Below are positions 10,060 through 21,616 of a stretch of DNA of 64,000 nucleotides, in pieces. Source of the DNA: Aurifilum marmelostoma. Taxonomy: Eukaryota > Ascomycota > Sordariomycetes > Diaporthales > Cryphonectriaceae. Each line of letters begins with the position of its first letter. Within the stretch, counting starts at the first letter, position 1. The position numbers and the translations under genes were made by a program. The stretch spans positions 992,001 through 1,056,000 of the forward strand of contig JAMXSV010000008.1 in assembly GCA_027559495.1 (NCBI GenBank), given 5' to 3'. The notes under the pieces are model-generated. The model was not told the DNA's origin and did no database searches. It saw only the letters and a list, made by a program, of their open reading frames with translations.

Positions 10060-10630
10060 GGTTCGGGTAGGGGTGAGGGGGGGGTGGTTTGGTGGTGACG
10101 ATGAGTGTGATTTTATAGAAGCGATCTTGTTTTTGTGTCATTGATAAGCAGACATTTCTCGGATATCTTTTCATTCTCCTGCTTGGACTCTTGGAAATAG
10201 ACGGGTCAGTTAGATTGTGACTCCTCGCTTTGGTCTTTGATTCGTATACACTCACCTCCAGTGCAGTGCTTAGCAGGTATCATAACATAAAGCATATTGG
10301 GTGACCCATTCGGATCCGTTTCGAATTTCACTTTTTTTTTTTCTTTCTCTTCCTTCTTCTTGCTTTTATATACTTTTTATATATATGATAATAGGTCGCC
10401 CGGAGTGGTCTATCTCTAACCCCAATCCGACCCCTTATTACAGACTTATCCCGTCTTTTCTCCATCTACTCCTTCTCAGGATTCCCCAAAAAGACACAAA
10501 AAATACCATCAAAACCTCGGACTCAACCGCGAATAGGTCCTCCTACCCCCAACACCCTCCTCCAGCTCCACCCCAGACGCAGTGCCCCCCCATCAGCGGC
10601 GTCCCCTTCCTGCTCACCCTCCCAGCCTCC
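10060..10630. other. Intergenic between convergent 3' ends
   Basis: 571 bp between the cytochrome b5 stop and the stop of the minus-strand membrane protein. It is T/A-rich around 10330-10390, consistent with 3' UTR and polyadenylation sequence. No gene seen. Confidence 0.5.
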
Positions 10631-13551
10631 TCAAAGTAAAAATGATCCCCGTCCTCCCGATATGACAGCCTGTACGGCACCCCCATGGCCACCTTGTGGT
10701 CCATCTCTGGCGTCTTGGCCCCTAGTCCCCCTCCCTCCTCCTCCTCCTCCTCCTCCCATCATCACACCATGAGGCCCCGGCGTGGTCGGCTGCTCCCCCA
10801 TGCTAGGCCGGGACGTCGCCAGCGCGAACAAGCTCGTGGGCTCCAGGAAGTCCCTGACCAGGCCCACCCTGCACAGGTACGCCAGACACACCAGGTTCAG
10901 CAGGAAGCAGAACCCCAGCACGGGGTAGAAGATGCCCTGCCAGGGCTCGCTGTGCCACGAGGCGTACTCCTGCGAGCGCACGCGGGCGTGGAAGCTGACC
11001 TGGGCCGGGGCTGACAGGATATCGCCGGGGACGTCGTAGCTCCAGTAGTGGACAAAGGGGGTGTTGATGGAGCCCGTGACGAGGGTGTTTGCGACCATGG
11101 CGGCGAGGGACTCGGCGAGGGAGGGGAGGGAGGCGTTGAGCTGGGGGCTGGTGAGGGCGAGCTCGGTGAGGATGCGGGCGTTGGAGGCGTTGTCGCTCTC
11201 GACGCCGCCGTTGAGGTTGATGGAGACGGCCCACAGGGCGACCATGTTCTTCCAGTCGCCGTCGAGGGCGAGGGTGTAGTTGTCGGGCCCCGGCATGAAG
11301 TGGACGTAGGCGTCCGGGTTGGTCTTGTCGTCGTCTGCCGAAGCGGCGCTGGCGGCAGAGGTGTAGTCGGCGCCCTCGGCGCAGTCGACGCTCATGGCCA
11401 TGCTCGCCAGGCCGCTGACGTTGAAGCGCGTGCTGCACTGGATGGCCTGCCACGACTGCAGACCGCACAGGGTGTAGTCGGCCGTGGTGTTGCTCTTGCT
11501 GAGGATGTAGATGGCGTCGGTGGCGTTGGCGTAGTCGGTGCTGGCCGAGTTGACGAGAGTGTTGAAGGCGATGGGGTACCGCTGGAACACGGGCGGGCGC
11601 CGCTGGTACTGTGCGCCCCACCTGAAGATGTCGTCCACCACGGTCGAGTTGAGCCAGTTGGCCGCCTCGTCCGAGGAGGCGCTGCTGTTGAAGGCCGGCA
11701 CGTCCAGCTCCCAGCCGCTCCAGCCTATCTCCTGATAGTCTGTCGCCGTCTTGTTGACCTTGGCGTTGGGCCAGGTGGTGTAGACCAGCGGGGCCAGCTC
11801 GGAGCGGTTCATGTTGACGCAGAGCACGTTGACTGCAGGGGAGATGACGCTTGCCGAGATGTTGTAGGAGCCCACGCCGTCGAGGTCCGAAGGCTGCAGG
11901 ATGCCGTTGAGGGTGCGGTTGGTGGCTGCCTTGTAGACGCCTATATGGTTTTTATACAGGTGAACGAGATGTTGGTGATGATGATAGCGAAAGGTATAAA
12001 AAAAAATGAAAAAGAAAAAGAAAAAAGAAAGGAAGAAAGAAAAAAAACTTTGGACTCCCGGACTTTATCTGCTTACCTGGGTGCGGCATCGCCAACGACA
12101 CATTGTTAATGATGCGGTTGTGGCTCTGGTAGTTCTGCTCCACATCAGAGTACTGGGTTTCGATCCAGGACCCGACCATGGTGACGTTGTCATACAGCAT
12201 AGACTGGACCTGGGGCCTGTCCGCGAGGTGCAGGGCGGAGCTGCGCGTGTCGCGCCAGGCGGAGAAGAAGGTCAGGAAGTCGGAGAAGGAGTCGCCCGAG
12301 TACTGGACGGCCAGGCAGGAGGAGCCGGCGTTGGGGTCCGAGGCGCTCGAGATGGGGGTGGCGCAGTCGTCCTGGACGTAGGTGGGGTTGGCGTAGGAGG
12401 CGAGGATGGTGCTCCTGAGGGTCCTGGGCTGCCAGGAGCTGAACTGCAGCTTGGGGCGGACCATGGTGTCGGAGGCGGTGGTGTAGAACATGACGACGAG
12501 GGTGGCGAGGATGCAGAGGACGCCGAGCAGGGTGCGGCCGACGTAGCGGAGGGCGCGGAAGCTGGCGACGACGGTGCCGGGCTGCATGATCCAGGTGCGC
12601 ATGGTGACCTCGGCCATGGTCATGCCCTCGCGCGCGGCGATGGCGCGCCGGGTCAGGACCTGGCCCACAAAGGCCACGGCCACCGTGACAAAGGACATCT
12701 CGATGGTCTTGGCGATGATGGCGGTGAAGACGTTGGCCGAGGACAGCGAGATGGGCCCGTTGGTCGACACGATGCTGCCCCAGCGGGGCTCCACGATGGC
12801 CGTGACCAGCCAGACGCCGCTCAGCAGCGTCGAGTAGACGGACATGCTGAGGAGCCAGACGGACCGCCAGCTGGCGCGCCTGATGTGGACGACGGGCGGG
12901 GCGCGGAAGGGGAGCTGGGCGGGCTCGTCGAGGGCCGACCTGAAGGCGCCGTAGTCGGTGGGCCCTCCTCCTGCCGCCACCCCTCGTGATGTTGTATGAA
13001 CCTGCGGCCCGCCTCCGTGATCCTCGCCGCGCATCTGGAGGGAATCCACACTCATGGCGTCCATGTCTCGGTCTCTGTGACTGCTGCGCCCTGCTGCTGC
13101 TGCTGCTGCTGCTGCTGTTGTGGTTCCTCCTCCTCGCTCGTCATCCAGCGGCGCATAGACGCCCCTCAGGGCGCCCTTGTCCCAGGCAGAGTGTATCGAG
13201 CTCCTAAAGTCGGCATGCTCACCACTGTGTTGACTCGGGTCGGGTGAGGACCCATCTAACAAGAAGTACAGAGCCCGCATTAGCTGGCCAGGGTCATGCC
13301 TTGAATTAAATCATGCCTCCAGAGAGACCAAGCAGGACCAACATACCTTCGAAGGGGTCACGCTCTCCGTGCTCCTGTCCCGAGGAACCATCTATCGGGG
13401 CTGCATGCTCGATGAGTCCATGATGAGAGGCCTTTCGGGCGACGGCGCCAGGTTCTACTTCGATCCCGAGGCCTGAGATGGTGCGCGCCGACTTTGGTGA
13501 GCTGAGACGGTGTGGGTGGTGGGGGTAGTCGGCTTCGTCGGCCGGATCCAT
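10631..13551 (-). CDS. Large uncharacterised fungal membrane protein (897 aa)
   Basis: Three exons on the minus strand: 13347-13551, 12077-13255 and 10631-11940, with introns of 91 bp (GTATGT donor) and 136 bp (GTAAGC donor). All joins keep frame. The protein has an acidic, His/Ser-rich cytosolic N-terminus, then hydrophobic segments around VWLLSMSVYSTLLSGVWLV, FTAIIAKTIEMSFVTVAVAF and LLGVLCILATLVVMFYTTA. A long Asn/Ser-rich stretch of about 460 residues with many NxS/T sites, probably lumenal or extracellular, precedes a last segment near PVLGFCFLLNLVCLAYL. It ends in a Gly-rich tail. The architecture of three TM, a large ectodomain and one TM recurs in Pezizomycotina proteins of unknown function; I recognise no catalytic motif. 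An Ala repeat is encoded near 13085-13120. Confidence 0.8.
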
Positions 13552-13881
13552 CTCGACTCAACAAGAACGGGCGTCGGTGGAGGGGAAAGAGAAGAAGCCT
13601 TCAGCTGTTGATGCCCATGCTGAGAAGCACACCGAAACGCAGATGATCGTGTTAGCCGTGGTGAGCTCATTTCAGGGATCAAGGGGTAGAAAAGAGATAG
13701 ATCAGTTATCAGAAACACATTCCGACAACCTGATGAAAATGGACAGCCTGATGGAAACGAGCATCACGATATCCCCAGTGTGTGTGCTCAGGAGGATCAG
13801 GCCTCCAGGCCGCCCACGCACGGATGTCACTCGACATGCTCACTGTGCTGCGATGTGCTTCCGCGGAAATCAATTGCTGGT

Positions 13882-13883
<2 letters not shown>

Positions 13884-13913
<30 letters not shown>
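13884..13913. repeat. (TG)15 microsatellite
   Basis: An uninterrupted TG dinucleotide run of about 30 bp in the intergenic region. Confidence 0.9.
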
Positions 13914-13914
<1 letters not shown>

Positions 13915-15776
13915 CCAAAGGAGAAGAAAAAGAGAAGAGAAACAAGACGCCAATGCAGGCAGCCCAGAGCTACAAGAGGTCGAGAGGTACCCCGTACAAG
14001 CAGTAGCTCGGGCCGCGGGTGCAGGTGGTACGTACCGAGTCACTACAGTGTAGTACAGTACAGTACAGCACAGTAAGGCACTGAACCAACTGGACGCAAC
14101 CCGCCCAAGTCGACCGCGACAGAAGGGCGGACAGCGTGTCGGGGCCGCCAAGAAGAAGAAAAAGCGACAGCTACAGTGGCCCCCTCCCCGTCTTCTTCTG
14201 CCTCGCAAGAACCTTTTGAGAGGACAGAACAGAAATTAAAGATTAAAAACAAGACGGGGAAAAAAAAAAAACGGGCAAGGTGAAGCTCGAAATAAAAAGA
14301 CCAAAGAGGAAAGAAAAGAAAGAAGAAAAAAAAGAAGGGAAAAAAATAATAATGCTCTTAAGCGATGGACAGCGTGTGCACAAGGGTTGATCTGCAGGAG
14401 GAAATGGCAGATCCAGCAGAGCACCGCGCACCCACCCACTCACGACACAAAGGACATAGTATGGTTCTTATTCCTGAGTTTGTTAAGCAAGACAGCCTAG
14501 TCAGTAGACGATGACCGACCTTGTGTGGCGCTTCAGGAAGACGATGGATGCAAGAAGATAAGCCGGGATCTCTGCAGTCAGACCCGGCAGCATTCTCCTG
14601 TCCTGTCCTGACCAGGGCGCGAGCATGGTCGAGAACGATGTCCCCCGGCCAGTGGCTCTGCTTATGGGTGTCAAGAAAAATACAAGCCTTTTGGGATTAT
14701 TTTCCTTGAAAAACAAAATATTGTTCTCTTGAGAGGAGGAAGTAGAAAGAAAAAAAAAAATGACATGGGCCCCTGTGTGCGCCGTGGTCCTGCTGGCATC
14801 CCCGGCTACCAACCAATTGCTGGCCACCAGGTGGGCTGGGAGGAGTTGTCCTCTGGTTCAGCTCTCCACATTTATCTCATCGCCCCCGGCGCCACGGGAT
14901 GATGATGACTCGAGGGTCCAGCCTGGTGCGAGGTTGCTGCCGGTGCAGGCAGACACGACGATGCCATCTTGTAAGGAGTGAAGTCTTTTTATAGATGAAG
15001 GCGAGAGTGAGTGCCTGGTTCCAAGTTGGCCTCAAGACTGGCAAGAGGGCAGTGAGTGATCTTCTTTTTTTTTTTCTTTCTTTTTTTTGCCTCTCTATGC
15101 TCAGGAGGTCTTGAATGCAAAGTCAACCAGTGTCGAGCAGAGCAGGTGTGTGTGCCCTGATATCCAGCCACCATGGGTCTCGATCCGACGTGCCAGTGAC
15201 CTTAATCTCCTGGTTGTCAGCAATAATCAGGATGAGAAAAGAAAGGGGATACAAAATGACACGCAAGGTCGTCATCATCATCATCATCATCCGCACTCAC
15301 ATAAGTACAGCTAGGCTCGAGGCGAGGGCCCGTAGCTGAGCTGCGTGACAGGCTGCTGGCCGGATCAGGATGGCTGTGATGCTCGCTCAGCCTGAGCCTC
15401 GGATCCTGTGCCACGACGGGCAATATGATGATAACAGGCCATCTATAGGTAAGGAAGAAGGAAGAAAGAAAGAGAAGAAAAAAAAAAGGAGAATAGAAAG
15501 AAGATCGTCGGCGTAGATGAGAAGAGGCAATGCAAGCAGCTGGGGCAGACGACCATGTCTTCATCTTGGTCTGGCTTGACTTCCCGTCTGAGCAGTCCAC
15601 CCACGCCTTTTCTAGTCAGCGTACGAACATCCTAAATCGACACGACTTAGGTTGGAGATGTTGGTGAAGAGGAGACTAAGTAATTTGGCTGTCTGCCGTT
15701 GCGTCCGTCTACTGTAGCTTGGAGAAGTGCGGCCCCTCTTTCAGGTGAACACAGTCAACCCCTCACTTTTCGGCTT

Positions 15777-15785
15777 TTTATATAG
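15777..15785 (+). promoter_or_regulatory. TATA-like box upstream of amidohydrolase-2 gene
   Basis: TTTATATAG is followed by a pyrimidine-rich leader of the kind expected for a 5' UTR, about 120 bp before the first conserved residues of the amidohydrolase. It supports transcription starting shortly downstream and no far-upstream exon. Confidence 0.45.
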
Positions 15786-15868
15786 GAAACGAGGTGCAAA
15801 GTTGTCGTCTATAATTTCAAATCATCATCCCTCTTCCGCAGAAAACATCACCTTCAGACACTTCTCTG

Positions 15869-15908
15869 CCCCCCCCCCCGAGACCCACCACCACCACCAC
15901 CACCACCA
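15869..15908 (+). repeat. C11 homopolymer followed by (CAC)n repeat at the missing start
   Basis: Eleven C (15869-15879), then GAGACC and about seven CAC units. Slippage-prone sequence exactly where the amidohydrolase start codon would be expected. Confidence 0.85.
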
Positions 15909-16822
15909 AGGACCCAGGCTGGCTCGACTTCCACCCCCTCCCCCAGCAAACCCTCCTTCCGCCTCCCCCCGGCGCCGTCGACGCCCACTGCCACGTCTTC
16001 GGCCCGGCCCACCTCTTCCCCTACGCCCCAGGCCGCAGGTACACCCCCTGCGACGCCTCCGCCGCCCAGCTCGCCGCCCTGCGCCGCCACCTCGGCTTCT
16101 CGCGCAGCGTCGTCGTCCAGGCCACCTGCCACGGCACCGACAACGCCGCCCTGGTCGACGCCCTGCGCCGCGTCGGCAGCGCGAGGGGCGTCGCCTCCGT
16201 CCTCCCGGGGGACGCCACCGACGAGCTGCTGCGGGAGCTGCACGCGGCCGGCGTGCGCGGCCTGAGGTTCAACTTTGTGCGGCGGCTGGCGGGCGACGCC
16301 GGCTTCGGCCGCAGGGTGGACGAGGTGCGCGAGGCCGCGGGCAGGATCGCCGCGCTGGGCTGGCACGTCGTCGTCTACTTCGAGGCCGCCGACCTGCCCG
16401 CGCTCGAGGGCCTGCTGCGCTCGCTGCCCACGCCCGTGGTGGTGGACCACATGGGCACGCCCGACGTGGGCGCCCCCGCCGGCGGGCCTGCCTTTGCGCG
16501 CTTCCGGCAGCTCGTGCGCGACGTGCCGGACATGTACGTCAAGGTGACGTGTCCCGAGCGCCTGAGCCGCGGCGGCCCGCCCGCGCTCGGCGGCGAGAGG
16601 GCCGCCTACCGCGACGTCGTCCCCTTTGCGAGGGCGCTCGTGGACGAGTTCCCGGACCGCGTGCTGTGGGGCACGGACTGGCCGCATCCTAACCTGAAGA
16701 GCCACATGCCGGACGATGGCCTGCTGGTCGACTTCATCCCGAGCATTGCGCCGACGGCGGAGCTGCAGAGGAAGTTGCTGGTCGACAACCCGGTCAGGCT
16801 GTACTGGCCAGAGGAGGTCTGA
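15902..16822 (+). CDS. Amidohydrolase-2 (2-pyrone-4,6-dicarboxylate lactonase-like), no visible ATG
   Basis: TIM-barrel metal-dependent hydrolase of the amidohydrolase-2 family, closest in motif layout to LigI-type lactonases. About 306 codons are open with family motifs in order: GAVDAHCHVFGPAHLFPYAP (metal-binding HxH), VVVQATCHGTDNAALVDAL, GVRGLRFNFVRRLAG, VVVDHMGTPDVGAP, and the C-terminal VLWGTDWPHPNLKSHMPDDG. The stop is TGA at 16820. Homologous sequence seems to begin near 15908, only about 20 residues before the HxH, so almost the full enzyme is present. Yet between the upstream in-frame TAA at 15812 and the middle of the domain there is no in-frame ATG. The start may be lost, hidden by an indel near the 11-C run at 15869-15879, or supplied by an unseen exon. 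The substrate is unknown. Confidence 0.75.
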   Translation, partial: TTKDPGWLDFHPLPQQTLLPPPPGAVDAHCHVFGPAHLFPYAPGRRYTPCDASAAQLAALRRHLGFSRSVVVQATCHGTDNAALVDALRRVGSARGVASVLPGDATDELLRELHAAGVRGLRFNFVRRLAGDAGFGRRVDEVREAAGRIAALGWHVVVYFEAADLPALEGLLRSLPTPVVVDHMGTPDVGAPAGGPAFARFRQLVRDVPDMYVKVTCPERLSRGGPPALGGERAAYRDVVPFARALVDEFPDRVLWGTDWPHPNLKSHMPDDGLLVDFIPSIAPTAELQRKLLVDNPVRLYWPEEV

Positions 16823-19717
16823 TGGGGATGATGCCGGCGTTGGACCTGGGGGAGGGAGAGGTGCTCGTGGCGTAAAGGATGCTGCATGCATGATTATGTC
16901 TTGAGTAGTCAGCAGTAGGATCTCACAACAAATTGAGCGAGGGCGGGTGTGATACTTATACCAATGACTACGTGATCAGCAGGTCCTCCTTTCTGGTAAT
17001 CCACACACACAAGAGTGAACTCTTGAAGGCCCCCCACCTCGTCTTCTCCGTATCGCTACACAGGGCGGCGAGTGCAATGAAGAAAAAAAGAACAGAAAAG
17101 AAGAGAAAAAAAAAAGTGTACCCGCCATCCGCCCGGACTCCGAAATGTCCGCTACACTTTTACTGAATAACATATCCCCTAACAAAGTCAGCAAACATAC
17201 CAAGGGTAAAAGAAGACTTACCCAGGAAAAGAACAACACGAGGTCTCGAGAGCAGGAGTCAGGAAGGAAAAAAAAAAAGGCAGTTGAATGCCCCCAACCC
17301 ACACATGCGCCGGCACACAAACGGGGCAGGCCACCAAGGGACATAGGGCCCTGCAGACGTTGAGGCAGTTGAAGCTTCGACCCTCCGAGCCAGGTACCCG
17401 GCACTGACGAGCCATGCCCACCTGACCTCTCTGCCGTCTCCAGAGTCCCCATACATCCTCCTCGTGCAATGGAATGGTATGGGTAGAGCCGCGGTGCTCA
17501 CCGGCGGGGCTGACTGCGTGTCAGGCGAGCCATGGCCGTCACGGTTTCGACCAAACCTCGGTCTAGAAGGGTGTGTTTGTCGTCGGTGTCGCAGCAAACG
17601 CGCCAGCTTCCAGGAGGAGTGCCTATTAGGTTGTGCCTTGGTCTGTGCGAGCATTATCTCCCTGGCTTTGGGGGCCGAGATGACCTCGCCAGGGGTCCAG
17701 GGACAGATGCAGTAGAGAGAAGAAGAAGAAGAGGGGGGCGTCGTCGTCGCTTTATGGGACAGCCCACCAGGACCAGACGGGGTGAGTACCATTGGAGAAT
17801 GGCACCTGGCGAGCCTAACATGTCCTGGTAGGACGACGGTGAAGTGACATGCATGACAGGGGTTCTTCTGTTTCCTCAGGGACCACTCCTCCGGTGCTGC
17901 CACAAGAGGCTGGGTGATGTTTTATGGAGAGGGCATGACAGCCCTCCCACTGCGGGGTATATCTGTTTGGGTGTGCTTCGCAGTGTGTGAGGTACGGCGC
18001 ATGGCTCTCGTGTCGAGGACCTTCGCATCGTTTGTTGGTGTCGGTTGGTGGTGTCTGTCGGTTTGTTTCTGGTTTCGATGGCTGTTGGATGGCATCAGCG
18101 AGTGGCTGCGAGCTGGGAGATCAGAGGATGATGCAAAGATAGAAGAAGGTCCAGGGCTGAAAGAGAAAAGACAATGGTATGGGGGGCAAGTAAGCTGGAA
18201 GAAGGGGGGGGGAGGGGGGAAGCGAAATCTGTGTGGATAGTGCTGTGGAAGCTTCAGCACTGACGCGTAGCTGGCGATGGAAATCCGCTTTACGACGCGT
18301 TATAAATAGCGCCACCTTGACGCGAAAGAAGTAGATAAGAGGGAGAAATGAAAAACAGACTGTTCGCTCCAGGGAGACTGCCAGACACTGAATCGAAGGG
18401 CGAAGGGACGAGTGGAGTTTTTCCAAGCAAGAGTGATTAGGTGCGTGTAGAGCAATACAGCGTCAGGAGCATGATGGTATATGGCTTGAGGGCACATGAG
18501 AGAAGGAACTGAGAGTTGTCTCAGTGTAGAGAAAAGCACACGTACCTCGCCGTCAGAACACTTGATTGATGATGGAGTCTTTCGAGGCTGAGATGATGTC
18601 GCGGGACGAGAGAGGGATAGAAATATACCTGGATATTGTTGTGGAAGTTGCTGGTCGTTGATACTTCCATCAATCAAAAGCCTGCAGAATGGGAAAAGGG
18701 TCTGAGCAAGGTAAGATATCAGTCAGGTACGCAGAGGGTGATATGATAGATCATACCAAGTTGACGGCTGCCAACGAGGCTGCACCTGCAAAGCCCCACT
18801 TCCACCAACCCTGCTCAGGCATCTTTCATCCCCAAGTACAGAGACAGCAGGCAACCGTCAAATGGACAAAGCCCTTGTGATTCGATGAATTAAAAATAAA
18901 AATAAAAACGCGCTTCTACTCCCATCACAACCACGCTGCGGTTGATACTTCACACATACTCCAGTCAAGCTCATCAAGGCCGCAGCCTTCTCTAAGGACT
19001 CCCGATGTTTCCTCTCCCGCCGCAAGGCTGAACCGGACTATGTGGTCCTGGCGTAGGCATTCTTGCGTGCGGCTTTTGATATATCTCTGCTGACCAACGG
19101 ACAGGTATACTCAACACAGGTAGTCGAGTATGACCGTGACGATGGAATGGCACTTTATACAGTCTCACCTTACGTGGGCCTTTTTTATTATTATTACCAG
19201 TCTGATCATTCAGCCACATAGTTATGACTTTATACTCTTGTAACGACCTTTGACTTTATTACAATAATATCCAGCTTCGAAACTAACGTCAGTAACAACA
19301 TGGTGATTCACAAAAGTGATTCATGGAATGCAACACTTTCTGCCAGCAGGAAGTCAGTCAAACCCCAAAAACTGAAATAGCGCAACGTTCGACCGACCAG
19401 CTACGATCACATATACGACAACTGCATATGTCTTTCCGATATGACCCCTAGGGTAATATATCAGGTCTCTAGAAGCTTTCATCCAAGGTCTTTTAATATG
19501 TGACATATATAAATTTATATATATATATAATGTCAAACAAATTCGCTGATGACTGCCATGCAAATATATACACCACAAACGAAACCTCCAGCCCGGCCGA
19601 TGCCAATCCGTCCCATGAACCATCCACACCACCCACCAACCACCCAACCAATCCTATATAACAACACAAACAAAGAAAACAAGCCGCACTTTTCATGAGG
19701 AAGAGGCAATGAAAAGC
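16823..19717. other. Intergenic, about 2.9 kb, no gene seen
   Basis: The region between the amidohydrolase stop and the stop of the MFS module contains A-rich and GAAGAA tracts, and an AT-rich stretch near 19490-19530. No frame with recognisable protein motifs, no tRNA-like folding signals. Confidence 0.5.
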
Positions 19718-21616
19718 TCACCTCTCCTCGGGTATCGTAGGCGGCGTCCTGTCCCCACCACCATCGCCATCATTTGCCGCCATCTCTCGGTGCTCACACC
19801 GCGGACAATCACTTGCTGTCGACCCCGACCCTTTCCTCCGCCCCGCTCTCTTCTTGCCCAGACTAAACTTGTTCATCAGATTCAGCGCGATGCCACCACC
19901 TTCTGCCGTTCCCACCGACCCCGACCGTTGCCGCTGCCGCTGCCTCTGCCTCTGCCGCACGACCTCGTCCGCGCTGAGGCTCTGGTCCCTCGTGCTCCGC
20001 CCGCTCTCTGCACCTTCCAGCCCGCCACCCGCGCCCACAGCTCTGCCCCGAAACATCGGATCAACCAAGACCCTTGCATCACGCACAACCGTCAGGAACA
20101 CAGGATAGGCCAGGGTGAAGAGCAGCAGCACCAGCACCACGATAAAGGCAAGCTGTGCCTCACCGCCGCGGTTGACCACGGCGTACATGACGAACGGCCA
20201 GATGGCCGGCCCGCTGGCGCCCATGGTGAGCCAGGCGCCGGCGCGCTTGGTACGGTCTCCCTGGCCCCGCAGGCCCATGGCGAAAATGAGAGGCCAGAGG
20301 GGTCCCTCGGCGAAGAAAAAGACCAGGACAGGGATGGCGACGACGTTTGGGTTGGTAGAAGACGAGGAGGGCAAGACGATGCACACGAGGGCGGCGAGGG
20401 CAGACAGCCCAGAGAAGCCCGCCAGCATGGTGCGCGGGGAGGGGATGAGGCGGGCGCTGGGGTGTCTGACGCCGTACCAGGCGATATGGGCTGCGTTGAA
20501 CCTCGAGACGGCAAACACGGCGTGGGCGACCAGGATATAGTCGTCGACGGAGAGAGAGAGCCCCAGGGGCCAGGAGGCGCGTTCCTGCTGGCCGTTGGGC
20601 AGGAAGGCGTCGACCAGGTTGCCAAAGAAGACCGACATGGACTCCTGCGCGGCGACATAGGTCCACTGGGCGAGGACGGCGAGGATGATGCAGACGGTGC
20701 GCAGCTGGAGGCCTCCTATGCTGCGCTTCTTGGGGTCCACGGGCAGACTACTGGCGGCGCGGCCCAGGTCGGCGTCTCTGACCTCGGGGAGGGGCATGTA
20801 GTAGAAGAACAAGGCCAGGGCGACGCAGAAGAGGGTGATGGCCAGGTAGGTCCACTGCACGTCGAGCAGCTCGTCCGAGGTGGCGCGGGAGCCGGTGCCG
20901 AGACCGACGAAAAACACCTTCTGCGCCAGCACGCCGCTGACGACGGTGGCGACGCCCTGAAACCCCTGGGCGATAAGGATGCGCACCTCGGCGTACATCT
21001 GCGGCCCGCAGAGGATGATAAAAGGGTTGGCTGCCGTCTCGAGGACTGCCAGACCAAAGCCGACCACAAAGTTACTAATGAGAAATCCAGGAAACGAGGA
21101 GAGGACGGCAGAAGGCCAGAACATGATGGTCCCAATGCCATAGATACACAGACCCAGGATGAACGTCGCCTTGAAACCGCCCACGGGGTCACGGCTCCTG
21201 TGTCGTCGTCGGTTGTGAAAGCGGGAGTGCTCGTCGTGCCGGAGAACCCACTCGCCAATCATGAGGGGGCCAAAGAAGTAGCCGCCGCCCCAATAGATGC
21301 TGGTCAGCCCGATGGTCTCGGCCGTGGTCATGTCGGCGATGGAGGCGACGACATTGTTGAGCGTGTTGAGGAGACCATACGAGAACCCCCACAGGAGGAA
21401 GAGCGTCGAGACGATAATGCAGTACCGCAGTGAGTCCGAGGTCGAGGTCTTGATCATGCTCTTGGGCCGCTTCATGTTGACAAACCCAAAGTAGACTGCG
21501 CTGTCGCGTCTCGTCCTGTGAGACATCCAGGTCGTCGTGGCTGTTGAGTTGAACCGATCCCGCGTGCCGGCCGCCGTTGTCATGTCGGGCGTCGTCAGAA
21601 AGTCGAGCATGTCCAT
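19718..21616 (-). CDS. MFS transporter module, fucose-permease (FucP)-like
   Basis: Proton-coupled sugar-type transporter of the major facilitator superfamily with about 12 membrane segments. Typical stretches are FLLWGFSYGLLNTLNNVVA in the first helix, IYWGGGYFFGPLMIGEW, GFGLAVLETAANPFIILCG (the ETAANP pattern of FucP-type transporters) and FFFAEGPLWPLIFAMGLRGQ. A Ser/Arg-rich tail of about 100 residues follows the last helix. The first ATG (21616) opens into roughly 60 soluble residues before the first helix and lies inside the frame of the 7TM gene. Removing one base from the C6/G6 run at 21637-21642 fuses this module in frame to the 7TM module, giving one protein of about 1025 residues. 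I consider the fusion more likely than two overlapping genes. The transported substrate is not certain. Confidence 0.85.
   Translation of the reverse strand: MDMLDFLTTPDMTTAAGTRDRFNSTATTTWMSHRTRRDSAVYFGFVNMKRPKSMIKTSTSDSLRYCIIVSTLFLLWGFSYGLLNTLNNVVASIADMTTAETIGLTSIYWGGGYFFGPLMIGEWVLRHDEHSRFHNRRRHRSRDPVGGFKATFILGLCIYGIGTIMFWPSAVLSSFPGFLISNFVVGFGLAVLETAANPFIILCGPQMYAEVRILIAQGFQGVATVVSGVLAQKVFFVGLGTGSRATSDELLDVQWTYLAITLFCVALALFFYYMPLPEVRDADLGRAASSLPVDPKKRSIGGLQLRTVCIILAVLAQWTYVAAQESMSVFFGNLVDAFLPNGQQERASWPLGLSLSVDDYILVAHAVFAVSRFNAAHIAWYGVRHPSARLIPSPRTMLAGFSGLSALAALVCIVLPSSSSTNPNVVAIPVLVFFFAEGPLWPLIFAMGLRGQGDRTKRAGAWLTMGASGPAIWPFVMYAVVNRGGEAQLAFIVVLVLLLFTLAYPVFLTVVRDARVLVDPMFRGRAVGAGGGLEGAESGRSTRDQSLSADEVVRQRQRQRQRQRSGSVGTAEGGGIALNLMNKFSLGKKRAGRRKGSGSTASDCPRCEHREMAANDGDGGGDRTPPTIPEER

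Larger units (their letters stand above)
13552..15841. other. Intergenic, about 2.3 kb, simple repeats only
   Basis: No supported gene. It holds the upstream region of the membrane protein, a (TG)n tract, a GTACAGTACAGTACAG stretch near 14052-14075, A-rich segments at 14230-14350, and short CATCAT repeats near 15275. Frames here are short and lack recognisable motifs. Confidence 0.5.
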
